DNA of 42,677 nucleotides from an uncultured Faecalibacterium sp. (GCA_934533135.1 CAKTBG010000026.1:1-42677), one strand, 5' to 3'; counted from the stretch's first letter, positions 17,076 through 25,449 are shown. Numbers and translations are program-made. Notes: generated by a model not told the origin, from the letters alone.

Positions 17076-18263
17076 ATGAACAGAAGAGAATTTATGAAGC
17101 TTTCCGCAGCATCTGCCGTGTCGGTCGGCGTGGCGGCCGGGATCGCACCGGCATCCTTTGCCGAGACCAACGACGTCCACACCGACGCCGAAGTGCAGGC
17201 GATGGTGGCGCAGGAGCTGAAAGCTTCCCGCGAGGTGGCGTTCTACCCCGCCGCCTTCAAGGGCGATTTTGACAAGTTCTATGTCCTGTTCCACAAACTG
17301 TCCCGCGCCCAGTACGAAAAGGTGGACGGCGCAGCCGCACCCGGCATCAATGCCTCCCACTATGAGATGTGCGTTGCACTGACCAAGGCACGGCAGGCAC
17401 TGCGCCAGATCAAGGATCCCAAGAGCACCGTCTGGGAGATCTGGGGCGACCAGATGGCCGTGGAAACGCCGCTGCCCACCGAGGGCTGGGAGATCAGCTA
17501 CGACAACGAGGGCTTCCGCCCCTTCCTGAACCCCTACCTGCTGCGCAACCAGAACAAGGTCAAGGGCAATGTGGTCGTCGTTGCAGGCGGCGGCAGCACC
17601 CACCGCAACAACGTGGTGGAGGGCTATCCCGTGGCCGAGTACTTCAACAAGCAGGGCTACAATGCCTTTGTGGTGCAGCGTCGGGTCAACCCCTATGCAG
17701 ATGTGGACCAGCAGCTGGATCTGGCACGCGCCATCCGCTATATCCGCCACAATGCGGAGGCCAAGAAGATCGCAAAGACGGATGTGATGATCGCCGTGGG
17801 CTTCTCGGCAGGCGGTTACAACATCATGCAGGTGATCGGAAATCAGTTTGGCACCGAGAATACGCCGGACAAGGTCTATCCGGATTATGTCTGTGATGCA
17901 GTGGATCACGAGAGTGCAGACCTGAGTGTGGCCGTTCCGGTCTACGGTCTGTTCCCGGGGCAGCTGGATTACACCAAGAACCCGAATCTCCCGGCGGTTT
18001 TCGGAGTGGTCGGACAGAAGGACTCGCTGACCAGCATCATTCTGCCGAATGTTCCGGAGTGCGCCAAGATCTTCCCGGAGTTCAGCTTCTATCTGGCTCC
18101 GGATGCGCCCCACGGCGTGGGTCTCGGCACCGGAACCAAGGGCTATGTCAATGCCTACACTCAGATCGCCCAGTGGCCGGATATGGCGGTCAACTTTATC
18201 GAGAGCCGGCTCGGTCTGATGGAAAAGACCGAGGATATGGATTCGGTCGCCTTTGCATGGTAA
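17076..18263 (+). CDS. Exported alpha/beta hydrolase (esterase) with twin-arginine-type signal
   Basis: A 395-residue protein. The N-terminus NRREFMKLSAASAV and the following hydrophobic stretch, ending in ASFAE near residue 29, form a twin-arginine-like signal peptide. The C-terminal two thirds is an alpha/beta hydrolase: oxyanion-side VVVVAGGGSTHRNN, nucleophile elbow GFSAGG with Ser244, and a probable catalytic His346 in DAPHGVG. The overall plan resembles acetyl-xylan or peptidoglycan esterases (BD-FAE-like), but the substrate cannot be told. RBS AAAGGAG precedes ATG 17076. It has its own promoter and terminator and so is monocistronic. Confidence 0.82.
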   Translation: MNRREFMKLSAASAVSVGVAAGIAPASFAETNDVHTDAEVQAMVAQELKASREVAFYPAAFKGDFDKFYVLFHKLSRAQYEKVDGAAAPGINASHYEMCVALTKARQALRQIKDPKSTVWEIWGDQMAVETPLPTEGWEISYDNEGFRPFLNPYLLRNQNKVKGNVVVVAGGGSTHRNNVVEGYPVAEYFNKQGYNAFVVQRRVNPYADVDQQLDLARAIRYIRHNAEAKKIAKTDVMIAVGFSAGGYNIMQVIGNQFGTENTPDKVYPDYVCDAVDHESADLSVAVPVYGLFPGQLDYTKNPNLPAVFGVVGQKDSLTSIILPNVPECAKIFPEFSFYLAPDAPHGVGLGTGTKGYVNAYTQIAQWPDMAVNFIESRLGLMEKTEDMDSVAFAW

Positions 18264-18287
18264 CAGAATTCCACCCCCAATAAGCAT

Positions 18288-18328
18288 AAAAAAGGTCTCT
18301 GCGCTGGATCGGCGCAGAGACCTTTTTT
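18288..18328. terminator. Bidirectional terminator between hydrolase and flavoprotein genes
   Basis: AAAAAGGTCTCTGCGC pairs with GCGCAGAGACCTTTTTT around a seven-base loop; A and T runs on both sides suit both convergent genes. It overlaps the last codon of the flavoprotein gene. Confidence 0.92.
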
Positions 18329-19571
18329 ATCGGATCCGTTTTGCGGCATCCCGCCCGGCGACAAGGCCGGAGCCGAAGGCCCAATGAAGGTTGAAGCCGC
18401 CGCAGGCACCGGCGCAGTCCAGCGTTTCGCCCACAAAGTAGACGCCCGGGCAGCCCTTGAACTGGAAGCTCGGCTCCAATTCCGTCAGGCACAGGCCGCC
18501 GCCGGTGGTCTGTGCCTGCTTCCAGCCGCAGGGGGTCAGCCCCTCGAACCGCCAATGCTTGGCGGTGTGCGCCAGCTTCTGCCAATGGGAAGCCGACAGC
18601 GCGGACAGCGGGCCGTCCGGCAGCTGCGCCGCCGCCCAGAGCACCCGCCCCAGCTTGGGCGGGAGCAGCCCCAGCCAGAAATCGGCCGGGGTGTTCCCGG
18701 GCAGGGCGGCAGGGCGGGCGGCAAAGAGGCGGGTCAGCGCGGCCTCGGGGAGGGCGGGAAAGAGATCCAGCTCCACAGCGGGCTGCTTGGGGCCGCGCTT
18801 CGGAGCCAGCAGGCCGGACAGCTGCATGATGCAGATGCCGGAAAGCCCGTAGTCGGTAAACTGCACTTCGCCGACCTCCTGCGCCAGCGGGCGGTTCCCA
18901 TCCAGCAGGGTGGCGGCGGCTTTGGCGCGGATGCCCGCCAGCGATTTGGCGGGTCGGGCGGTCTGCAGCGCGGTCAGGCAGGGGTAAAGCGGTTCCAGCC
19001 TGCCGCCGCACTGCGCCGCAAACCGGGTGCCGAACCCGTCGGTGCCGAACTGCGGGCCGGCCTCGCCGCCCATGGCGCAGATCACAGAGGAAGCCCGCAG
19101 GGTCTGGGTCTGCCCGGCGGCGTCGGCATACTGGACGGCATAGCCGCCGCGGGTCTGGGCGAGGGAGCGGACGGTGCAGCCCAGCCGCAGTTCGACGCCG
19201 CACTTGTCCAGATGATGTTCCAGCAGCGCGAGAACATCGGCCGCCTGATTGGAATAGGGGTATACCCGCCCGGCCTCATCGGTGCGGGTGTAAAGCCCCA
19301 GCGAGCCGAACCAGCCCAGCGGGTCGGCGGTGTTGACCGCGTCCAGCAGCGGGCGCAGAGCCGCCGCCGAAGCCGTGAAATACCGCTCCGGTGCAATGGC
19401 GGTGTTGTCCAGATTGCAGCGGCCGTTTCCAGTGGCGAGAAGCTTCTTGCCCAGTTTCGGGTTCCGCTCGAGAAGGAGGACTCTGCCGCTCCCCGGGCGG
19501 AGAGACTGGGCGGCCGACAATGCCGCCGCAAGACCTGCGGCTCCGCCGCCCAACACGAGAATTTGCTGCAT
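18327..19571 (-). CDS. FAD-dependent oxidoreductase of the HI0933/BaiN/YhiN family
   Basis: A 414-residue flavoprotein. The N-terminal dinucleotide-binding motif is ILVLGGGAAGLAAAL, followed by the family-specific LLERNPKLGKKLLATGNGRCNL. Further HI0933 features are AGRVYPYSNQAADVL, ICAMGGEAGPQFGTDGFG, EVQFTDYGLSGI and the C-terminal FVGETLDCAGACGGFNLHWAFGSG. BaiN members act in bile-acid dehydroxylation in some clostridia, but most of the family has no known substrate, so that role is not claimed. The ribosome binding site is weak (AAAGG). Translation stops within the shared terminator. Confidence 0.93.
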   Translation of the reverse strand: MQQILVLGGGAAGLAAALSAAQSLRPGSGRVLLLERNPKLGKKLLATGNGRCNLDNTAIAPERYFTASAAALRPLLDAVNTADPLGWFGSLGLYTRTDEAGRVYPYSNQAADVLALLEHHLDKCGVELRLGCTVRSLAQTRGGYAVQYADAAGQTQTLRASSVICAMGGEAGPQFGTDGFGTRFAAQCGGRLEPLYPCLTALQTARPAKSLAGIRAKAAATLLDGNRPLAQEVGEVQFTDYGLSGICIMQLSGLLAPKRGPKQPAVELDLFPALPEAALTRLFAARPAALPGNTPADFWLGLLPPKLGRVLWAAAQLPDGPLSALSASHWQKLAHTAKHWRFEGLTPCGWKQAQTTGGGLCLTELEPSFQFKGCPGVYFVGETLDCAGACGGFNLHWAFGSGLVAGRDAAKRIR

Positions 19572-19778
19572 ATCATACCGGCCTTTCTGGGAGGCTCCGC
19601 TTTTTGGCGGAGCGTTTTGTCATTCAGGATGAAATGATTGTAGCATATCCCATGCCGGTACGCAATGAAATATCACCAAACATAAAAAGACCAACGAAAA
19701 ATCCAACGTGGAACGGTCGAAAAAAACGCCGGGGGGGGGGGTAACACAAATTAAAAGGCAAAATTTATCAAAAAATGC
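19572..19778. other. Intergenic region with hairpin and G11 tract
   Basis: No gene is seen between the flavoprotein start and the cyclase promoter. It holds a hairpin (GGCTCCGC/GCGGAGC with a T-rich loop, about 19592-19613), an AT-rich stretch, and a run of eleven G at 19731-19741. Confidence 0.6.
19731..19741 (+). repeat. Homopolymeric G11 tract upstream of the GGDEF promoter
   Basis: Eleven consecutive G, 38 bases before the -35 hexamer of the diguanylate cyclase gene. Such tracts slip readily during replication. Confidence 0.9.
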
Positions 19779-19807
19779 TTGACGACGTGGAAATTTCTGG
19801 GTAAACT
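19779..19807 (+). promoter_or_regulatory. Promoter of the diguanylate cyclase gene
   Basis: TTGACG (19779-19784), 17 bases and TAAACT (19802-19807), 65 bases before the chosen start codon. Confidence 0.65.
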
Positions 19808-19872
19808 CAAAGTGAGAGCAAAGCGACCGAAACGTGAGAGGGTGGATTTTTTTGCCGGAAAGGGGGGACGGT

Positions 19873-21726
19873 ATGACGAAGAAGTGGAAATTCTGGGCGG
19901 CGATGGGCGTTCTGGCCGCGCTGGTCATCGGCTGTCTGGTGGGATACAGCGATTACATCCAGCGGCAGATCTACTATGAGAGCACCGAAAACCTGCTGGA
20001 AACCTACGAACAGGTGGATAAGACCATTGTGATGTTCGCCCAGCGGAACTGGAACGTTCTGTCGGACTGGAGCAGCTATCTCCGGGAGGTCACGGATCTG
20101 GATACGCAGGCGGTCGCATGGCGGGATTTTGACGCAGAGAAAGAGACGTGGAATTACAGCGATTTCTATATGCTCAATGAAGCGGGCGAATACTGGACCG
20201 TGGATGGCCGTCAGGGAGAGGGCGACCATGTCCGGAAGGCGTTTCAGCGGCTGTATCAAGAGAATGCGCCGGTGGTTTCGAGCTATACGGCGACCAGCGG
20301 CGTGCAGAAAGTGGTGTTTGCGGTGCCGACCGAGCCGATCGTGCTGGACGGTGTGACCTACACGGGGCTTGCGGTCAGCTACGACAGCAATGTGCTGGAA
20401 AAGATGATCGGCGGCGGAGCCTACAACGACCAGAGCGACAGCTATGTGGTCTACCCGGACGGCACGGTGCTGATGTCCACCGAACCCAAAACGGAGATCC
20501 AGCAAAGGGTTGACAATCTCTTCGATTATGTGCGCGAAAATGCCACGGTGCGCGAAGCGGATTTGGAGCAGGTGCGCGAGAAGGTAGCACAAGGCGGCAC
20601 GGGCAGCATGATGTTCCGCTACAGTGGAAAAAAATACTACCTTGTCTACCAGCCTTCCAGTCTGGAAGGGATGACGCTCGTCGGCATCGTGGATCGCAGC
20701 GAAGCGGAATCCGGGATGCGGAATGTTCAGGCGGTCACCATTTGGATGCTGGTGATGCAGACGGTCTGCATTTTGATTGTCGTGGTTCTGGTAATGATCG
20801 AGGAATCGGAGCGGAAGCTGAAGCGGGAAGAAGAGGAGCGGAAGATGCTGGCGCATCAAAAGGAGCTGGCCAGCCAGCTGTTCCACGGCATCAGCCGGGT
20901 GGCCGACCGCTTTTCCATCTGTGATCTGACACACGACCAGTTTGAATACCATGAGCGGAAAGGCTCGCCGCTTTACAAGGAGACCGGATCCTATACCGAA
21001 CTGGTCCAGTATATGAACGACCGGTATATCGTCTTGGCCGAGGGCGAAGAGGTCAAGTTCAGCCAGCTGCTGTCCCCGGAATCCATACGCAGCAACCTGA
21101 ACGACAAGGACGATATGCTCCGGTACGAGTATTGCAGCCGGGATAAGAGCGCGTATCTGATGCTGTACATCATCCCGCTGTCTTGGGAAAAGGGCGTTCT
21201 GTCGCGGATCATGTTCATCTCGCAGGATATGGGCCGCCAGCATGAGCTGGAAAATCTCGCCAACACCGACAGCCTGACGGGGCTGTTCAACGGCCGGTTC
21301 TTCAGCCGGGTGCTCCACATCAAAGAGGAGCGGCAGCAGCCGTTTGTGCTGTTCTACCTCGACCTTGACCGCTTCAAGCCCATCAACGATACCTACGGCC
21401 ACGATATGGGCGACAAGCTGCTGCAGGAAGTTTCCCGGCGGCTGCTGGGCTGCATCCGCAGCAGCGACTATGCCTTCCGGATCGGCGGCGACGAGTTTGC
21501 GTTGGTGGCCAACGGCAGCATGGATGAGCCGCTGCGGATGGCGCGGATCGAGAAGATCCGCAGTGTGGTGCGTGCGCCCATCGTCATCGACGGCGTGATC
21601 CTGACCGTCGGCACCAGCTGCGGCTGTGCGGTCTACCCCGACGAGAGCCACAGCACCGAGGAGATCCGTGTCCTTGCCGACCAGCGGATGTACGAGGATA
21701 AGGAAAAAAATCACGCGGGAAGATAA
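19873..21726 (+). CDS. Membrane diguanylate cyclase (sensor plus GGDEF)
   Basis: Makes cyclic di-GMP. The 617-residue protein has a membrane helix at about residues 5-27 and an outer sensor domain of dCache/periplasmic type (about 28-280). A second membrane helix (VTIWMLVMQTVCILIVVVLV) is followed by a charged coil and a PAS-like cytoplasmic stretch (about 335-455). The C-terminal GGDEF domain begins NTDSLTGLFNGRFF. The catalytic motif GGDEF (538-542) is intact, with an RxxD inhibitory site (RSSD) five residues before it, so feedback inhibition is expected. The frame is open to 19834, but ATG 19873 follows AAAGGGGGGACGG and precedes the first helix directly. The signal sensed is unknown. Confidence 0.93.
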   Translation: MTKKWKFWAAMGVLAALVIGCLVGYSDYIQRQIYYESTENLLETYEQVDKTIVMFAQRNWNVLSDWSSYLREVTDLDTQAVAWRDFDAEKETWNYSDFYMLNEAGEYWTVDGRQGEGDHVRKAFQRLYQENAPVVSSYTATSGVQKVVFAVPTEPIVLDGVTYTGLAVSYDSNVLEKMIGGGAYNDQSDSYVVYPDGTVLMSTEPKTEIQQRVDNLFDYVRENATVREADLEQVREKVAQGGTGSMMFRYSGKKYYLVYQPSSLEGMTLVGIVDRSEAESGMRNVQAVTIWMLVMQTVCILIVVVLVMIEESERKLKREEEERKMLAHQKELASQLFHGISRVADRFSICDLTHDQFEYHERKGSPLYKETGSYTELVQYMNDRYIVLAEGEEVKFSQLLSPESIRSNLNDKDDMLRYEYCSRDKSAYLMLYIIPLSWEKGVLSRIMFISQDMGRQHELENLANTDSLTGLFNGRFFSRVLHIKEERQQPFVLFYLDLDRFKPINDTYGHDMGDKLLQEVSRRLLGCIRSSDYAFRIGGDEFALVANGSMDEPLRMARIEKIRSVVRAPIVIDGVILTVGTSCGCAVYPDESHSTEEIRVLADQRMYEDKEKNHAGR

Positions 21727-21741
21727 AACGCAGAAACGAAG

Positions 21742-21780
21742 CACCGGAGTGCGTCGAAAACGACGGCTCCGGTGTTTTTA
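21742..21780 (+). terminator. Terminator after the diguanylate cyclase gene
   Basis: CACCGGAG...CGTCG pairs with CGACG...CTCCGGTG around AAAA, followed by TTTTTA. Confidence 0.85.
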
Positions 21781-21789
21781 TGGATAGGC

Positions 21790-21834
21790 AATCTCCATCA
21801 TCTTCTTGAAATCTCCGTCATTTTCGGGTAAAAT
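21790..21834 (+). promoter_or_regulatory. Promoter of the Fic gene with two direct repeats
   Basis: TTGAAA (21806-21811), 17 bases and TAAAAT (21829-21834). Two copies of AATCTCC(A/G)TCAT (21790-21801 and 21810-21821), 20 bases apart, flank the -35; a related inverted copy (ATGATGGTGAT) follows the -10. This suggests an operator with sites on the same face of the helix. Confidence 0.55.
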
Positions 21835-21868
21835 GATGGTGATAAAACGAAAATGAAGGAGAACCGTT

Positions 21869-22918
21869 ATGCGAGATTTTGATTATGAACAGGAACCCCG
21901 AAAGCTTCTGACACCAGAGATCGTTCAAATGCTGGCGGCGATCCATGAACATAAGGGTCGGCAAGAGCTGTTTCTGGAGGCAAACAAAGACGAACTGAAA
22001 ATGCTTCTGGAAGTTGCGATGATTCAGAGTACAGGTGCATCCAACCGGATCGAAGGCATCTATACCAGCGATAAGCGGCTGGAAGAACTTGTCCGACAGA
22101 AAGCGGAACCGCGCAACCGGTCTGAAGAAGAGATTGCGGGATACCGGGAAGTGCTGGCCGAGATCCATGAAAGTTATGAATACATCACGCCGCGTCCAAG
22201 CATCTTGTTGCAGCTTCACAGAGACCTTTATTCCTACTCGAAGGGCGGAATCGGCGGAAATTATAAAGTGGCGGATAATATTATTGCAGAAACGGACGCC
22301 GAAGGACACCAGCGAGCGCGGTTTGTTCCGGTTCCGGCCTATCAGACGCCGGAAGCGGTAGACCGGCTATGCGAAAATTTCCAGAAAGCATGGAACGAGG
22401 AAACCGCCGATAAACTTTTGCTGATCCCGATGTTTATTCTGGATTTTCTCTGTATCCATCCATTTTTGGACGGGAACGGACGTATGAGTCGTCTGCTGAC
22501 CCTGCTTTTGCTGTACAGGGCAGGTTATTTGATGGGAAAGTACGTCAGCATTGAAATGCTGATCGAAAAAACGAAAGAAACGTACTATGAAGCATTGCAG
22601 GCCAGTTCGATCGGGTGGCACGACAATCAGAACGACTATAAGCCGTTTGTGGGGTACTATCTGGCGATTATCTCTCGTGCCTGCAACGAATTTGAAGAGC
22701 GTGTCGATCATCTCAAGTATCGGAAACTGTCGAAGCCGGAGCGGATCCGGGAACTGATCGACCGGAAACTTGGGAAGATCACCAAAAAAGAGATCATGGA
22801 ACAGTGCCCGGACATCAGTAAAGTAACGGTAGAGCGGACACTGACAGAGCTGGTGAAGGAAGGATATCTCGAAAAAGTAGGCGCAGGCCGGACGACGGGA
22901 TATGTCCGAAAAAATTGA
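21869..22918 (+). CDS. Fic-domain protein (probable AMP transferase), class II, with winged helix
   Basis: A 349-residue Fic protein that would transfer AMP (or another nucleotide moiety) to a hydroxyl of a target protein. The core motif HPFLDGNGRMSR is complete (catalytic His197), and the N-terminal inhibitory helix carries SNRIEG, fitting (S/T)xxxE(G/N). Activity should therefore be self-inhibited. The N-terminal Fic_N region covers about residues 10-90 and a winged-helix domain the last 65 residues (ITKKEIMEQCPDISKVTVERTLTELVKEGYL). The latter may bind its own promoter repeats. RBS AAGGAG precedes ATG 21869. The codon use is more AT-rich than the neighbours, which hints at transfer. Confidence 0.92.
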   Translation: MRDFDYEQEPRKLLTPEIVQMLAAIHEHKGRQELFLEANKDELKMLLEVAMIQSTGASNRIEGIYTSDKRLEELVRQKAEPRNRSEEEIAGYREVLAEIHESYEYITPRPSILLQLHRDLYSYSKGGIGGNYKVADNIIAETDAEGHQRARFVPVPAYQTPEAVDRLCENFQKAWNEETADKLLLIPMFILDFLCIHPFLDGNGRMSRLLTLLLLYRAGYLMGKYVSIEMLIEKTKETYYEALQASSIGWHDNQNDYKPFVGYYLAIISRACNEFEERVDHLKYRKLSKPERIRELIDRKLGKITKKEIMEQCPDISKVTVERTLTELVKEGYLEKVGAGRTTGYVRKN

Positions 22919-22922
22919 GCAA

Positions 22923-22951
22923 GCATAAACCTCCTGATTTTCCACATACTA
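22923..22951 (+). promoter_or_regulatory. Sigma-G-like promoter of spoVT
   Basis: GCATA (22923-22927), 17 bases and CATACTA (22945-22951). These match the forespore sigma-F/sigma-G consensus (GNATA, about 17, CATnnTA), 50 bases before the spoVT start. In Bacillus subtilis spoVT is a sigma-G gene. Confidence 0.6.
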
Positions 22952-23001
22952 CCCATACGACCCTTGATCTGGAAAACAAGCGTTTCAGGAGGAGACTGGA
23001 T

Positions 23002-23544
23002 ATGAAAGCAACCGGAATCGTGCGCCGCATCGACGAGCTGGGGCGGGTGGTGATCCCCAAGGAGATCCGCCGCACCCAGCGCATCCGGCGGGGCGACCCG
23101 CTGGAGATCTTCACCACCGGCGATGGCGAGGTGATCTTTAAAAAGTATTCGCCGGTGGGCGAGATGGGCGGCGTAGCAGCCCAGTATGTGGAAGTGCTGA
23201 GCAAAAATTTTGCGCTGACGGCCTTTGTTGCCGACCGGGATCGGATCTTGGTGGCCGCCGGGAGCGGGCGGCGGGATCTGACCGACCGGAGCGTGAGCCA
23301 GCCGCTGGAAAAGCTGATGGAGAGCCGCAAGCCCTACCAGAGCGAGGGCGTGCCCGAGCAGGCTTTGCTCCCGTGTGAGAACGCACCCCGGGTGCTGCTC
23401 TGTGCCTGCCCGATCATCGCGGCGGGCGATGTGACCGGGGCTGTGGGGCTGCTGAGCGACGACCGCACCGCCCAGCCCGACGACGCCCAGCAGAAAGCCG
23501 TGGCAGTCGCTGCCGCATTTCTGGCGCGGCAGATGGAAGAATGA
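23002..23544 (+). CDS. spoVT: Forespore transcription factor SpoVT
   Basis: A 180-residue regulator with an N-terminal AbrB/MazE-type swapped-hairpin DNA-binding domain (MKATGIVRRIDELGRVVIPKEIRRT, then GDPLEIFTTGDGEVIFKKYSP) and a C-terminal GAF-like domain (about 55-178). This is the SpoVT plan rather than the short AbrB. In Bacillus SpoVT tunes late forespore genes. RBS AGGAGG at 22987-22992 fixes the ATG at 23002; the longer frame has no site. A strong terminator follows, so it is monocistronic. Together with the spoVA, gpr and spoIIP genes it indicates a sporulation program or its recent remains. Confidence 0.92.
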   Translation: MKATGIVRRIDELGRVVIPKEIRRTQRIRRGDPLEIFTTGDGEVIFKKYSPVGEMGGVAAQYVEVLSKNFALTAFVADRDRILVAAGSGRRDLTDRSVSQPLEKLMESRKPYQSEGVPEQALLPCENAPRVLLCACPIIAAGDVTGAVGLLSDDRTAQPDDAQQKAVAVAAAFLARQMEE

Positions 23545-23556
23545 TACCTTATATAG

Positions 23557-23594
23557 AAACGAAAGCCCTTCCGTGCGGAAGGGCTTTCGTTTTT
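23557..23594. terminator. Terminator after spoVT
   Basis: AAACGAAAGCCCTTCC and GGAAGGGCTTTCGTTT form a perfect 16-bp stem around GTGC, followed by T residues. Confidence 0.92.
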
Positions 23595-23644
23595 CGTGGG
23601 TTATGACCAATTTATGAATCTTTTAAAACATTTTCGCAAAGGAC

Positions 23645-23672
23645 TTGACAGGGCAGAAAAATTGATTATAAT
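23645..23672 (+). promoter_or_regulatory. Promoter of the hrcA-grpE-dnaK operon
   Basis: Consensus TTGACA (23645-23650), 16 bases and consensus TATAAT (23667-23672), just before the CIRCE element. A strong vegetative promoter held down by HrcA. Confidence 0.85.
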
Positions 23673-23676
23673 GGTC

Positions 23677-23703
23677 TTAGCACTCAGGAAGATGGAGTGC
23701 TAA
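23677..23703 (+). promoter_or_regulatory. CIRCE operator
   Basis: TTAGCACTC, nine bases, GAGTGCTAA: a perfect CIRCE inverted repeat, the binding site of the repressor HrcA encoded directly downstream. It covers the expected transcript start. Confidence 0.97.
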
Positions 23704-23746
23704 AGAATCCAAAACAAACGAGAAGATCCAAAAGGAGGCAGGTGCT

Positions 23747-24820
23747 ATGACGATGGATGCACGCAAGCAGCGAGTCTTGCAGGCAATCGTGGCACTGTAT
23801 GGCCTCGAGGGGGAGCCGGTTGGCAGCAGCGTGCTGGCAAACTACTTTGATATGGCAGTTTCCAGCGCGACCCTGCGCAACGAGATGGCTGCGCTGACCA
23901 AGCTCGGGCTGCTGGAGCAGCCCCACACCAGCGCAGGCCGGGTCCCCAGCGCAAAAGGCTACCGTTACTATCTCGATCATCTGCTGGCCGATGACCAGCC
24001 GCTGGACCGCGTGACCCGCGCCCGTGTGGATGCGGTGTTCGCAAGCCTCGACCATGAGCCGGAAAAGCTGGCACAGGGCGTGGCCAAAGCACTGGCGCAG
24101 ATCAGCGGCTGCACCGCCGCAGTCAGCACCCCGTGTGCCGAGGATCTCTGCATCGCCCACTATGAGGTGGTGCAGGTCGGCCGGAGCGCGGCAGCGGTGC
24201 TGGCCGTCACCACGGCAGGCTACGTCCGGACCCGGGTCGCCCGGGTGCGCACCGGCTTGTCGCGGGAGAACGCCGCAGCACTGGCGGCACTGCTCAACCG
24301 GAATCTGACCTTTGTGGCTCCGGTGGATCTGTCGCCGCGGCTGCTGGCCGAGATGTGTGCGCAGATCGACCCGGAGCTGGTTCCGGTCATCAGCGCGGCA
24401 GCCGCGATCCTGCAGGATTCGACCACACCGCATGTTTTCCTCGGCGGTGAGCAGCATCTGCTGGATTGGCCGCAGCTGGACGGCAAGGTGGGCACGATCC
24501 TCTCCCTCCTCAACGACGAGGAAGAGGCCGCACGGCTCATCGCCCCGCCGCTGGAACAAAACGAAAGCATTCTGCTGGGCGAGGATCTTGAGCCGCAGAT
24601 CCCCGGCCTGTGCATCGTCAGCGACCGCTATCTGGTCGGCGGCGGGCTGTGGGGCTCGATCGCATTGATCGGCCCGACCCGGATGCCCTTCCAGAAGCTG
24701 ATGCCGCTGCTTCACGCCTTTGCCGATCAGCTTGGCGAAGGAATGAGCGGCAAACGAAAAGACACCCCACAGGCAGCCGTACCCCGGCGGACTGTGATCT
24801 ATAAGGAGGATCTGGAATGA
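23747..24820 (+). CDS. hrcA: Heat-inducible transcription repressor HrcA
   Basis: Represses the CIRCE-controlled chaperone genes; GroEL normally keeps it active. The 357-residue protein has the N-terminal winged helix (ARKQRVLQAIVALYGLEGEPVGSS, SSATLRNEMAALTKLGLLEQPHTSAGRVPS, then KGYRYYLDHLL) and the GAF-like dimer domain. The C-terminal GSIALIGPTRMPFQKLMPLL stretch is the usual HrcA end. RBS AAAGGAGG precedes the ATG at 23747; a second in-frame ATG follows at 23753. The stop overlaps grpE by 4 bases, giving the classical hrcA-grpE-dnaK-dnaJ order. Confidence 0.97.
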   Translation: MTMDARKQRVLQAIVALYGLEGEPVGSSVLANYFDMAVSSATLRNEMAALTKLGLLEQPHTSAGRVPSAKGYRYYLDHLLADDQPLDRVTRARVDAVFASLDHEPEKLAQGVAKALAQISGCTAAVSTPCAEDLCIAHYEVVQVGRSAAAVLAVTTAGYVRTRVARVRTGLSRENAAALAALLNRNLTFVAPVDLSPRLLAEMCAQIDPELVPVISAAAAILQDSTTPHVFLGGEQHLLDWPQLDGKVGTILSLLNDEEEAARLIAPPLEQNESILLGEDLEPQIPGLCIVSDRYLVGGGLWGSIALIGPTRMPFQKLMPLLHAFADQLGEGMSGKRKDTPQAAVPRRTVIYKEDLE

Positions 24821-25449
24821 CCGAAGAAACAAAGAAGACTGCGCAGACCGAAGAGACTCCCGTTGAGGAGACCAAGGCTGCACAGCAGGCTGCACCGGAA
24901 GCCGAAGCCGAGCCCGCTGCCGCCCCCGAAGAGGACGGCGACAAGGCAGACGCCAAGAAAAAGGACGGCTGGTTCAACAAGAAAGCCCGCGAGATGGATG
25001 CCGTGAAAGCCAAGCTGGACGCCGCCGAAAAGAATGCGGCGCAGGCCAAGGATCAGCTGCTCCGGATGGCAGCGGAGTACGAGAACTACCGCAAGCGTTC
25101 CACCCGCGAAGCCGACCAGAAGTTCAACGACGGCGTGTCCTTTGCCGTGAATCAGATCATCCCCATTCTGGATACCCTCGAGATGGCCGCCAATGCGCCG
25201 ACCACCGACGAGAACTACAAGAAGGGCGTGACCATGACGCTGGACAAGGCCGCCAAAGCACTGGAGACGCTCCATGTGGAAGAGATCGAGTCGCTGGGCA
25301 AGCCCTTCGATCCCAACTTCATGAATGCCGTACAGCAGGTCCCCGCACAGGAGGGACAGGAGAGCGGCACCGTGGTGACCGTCTACCAGAAAGGCTATAA
25401 GCTGGGCGAGAAGATCGTCCGCCACGCCACCGTCGTGGTTGCCGAATAA
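24817..25449 (+). CDS. grpE: Nucleotide exchange factor GrpE
   Basis: Releases ADP from DnaK. The 210-residue protein has a long acidic, Ala/Glu-rich disordered N-terminus (to about 65). A coiled coil (KLDAAEKNAAQAKDQLLRMAAEYENYRKRS) follows, then the beta-rich head with LDTLEMAA and FDPNFMNAVQQV, and a C-terminal YQKGYKLGEKIVRHATVVVA. All are GrpE hallmarks. ATG overlaps the hrcA stop, so translation is coupled. Confidence 0.97.
   Translation: MTEETKKTAQTEETPVEETKAAQQAAPEAEAEPAAAPEEDGDKADAKKKDGWFNKKAREMDAVKAKLDAAEKNAAQAKDQLLRMAAEYENYRKRSTREADQKFNDGVSFAVNQIIPILDTLEMAANAPTTDENYKKGVTMTLDKAAKALETLHVEEIESLGKPFDPNFMNAVQQVPAQEGQESGTVVTVYQKGYKLGEKIVRHATVVVAE

Noticed and set aside
18327..19571. Bile-acid dehydroxylation role for the flavoprotein
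   Set aside because: Similarity to BaiN is at family level only; no other bai gene is in the window.
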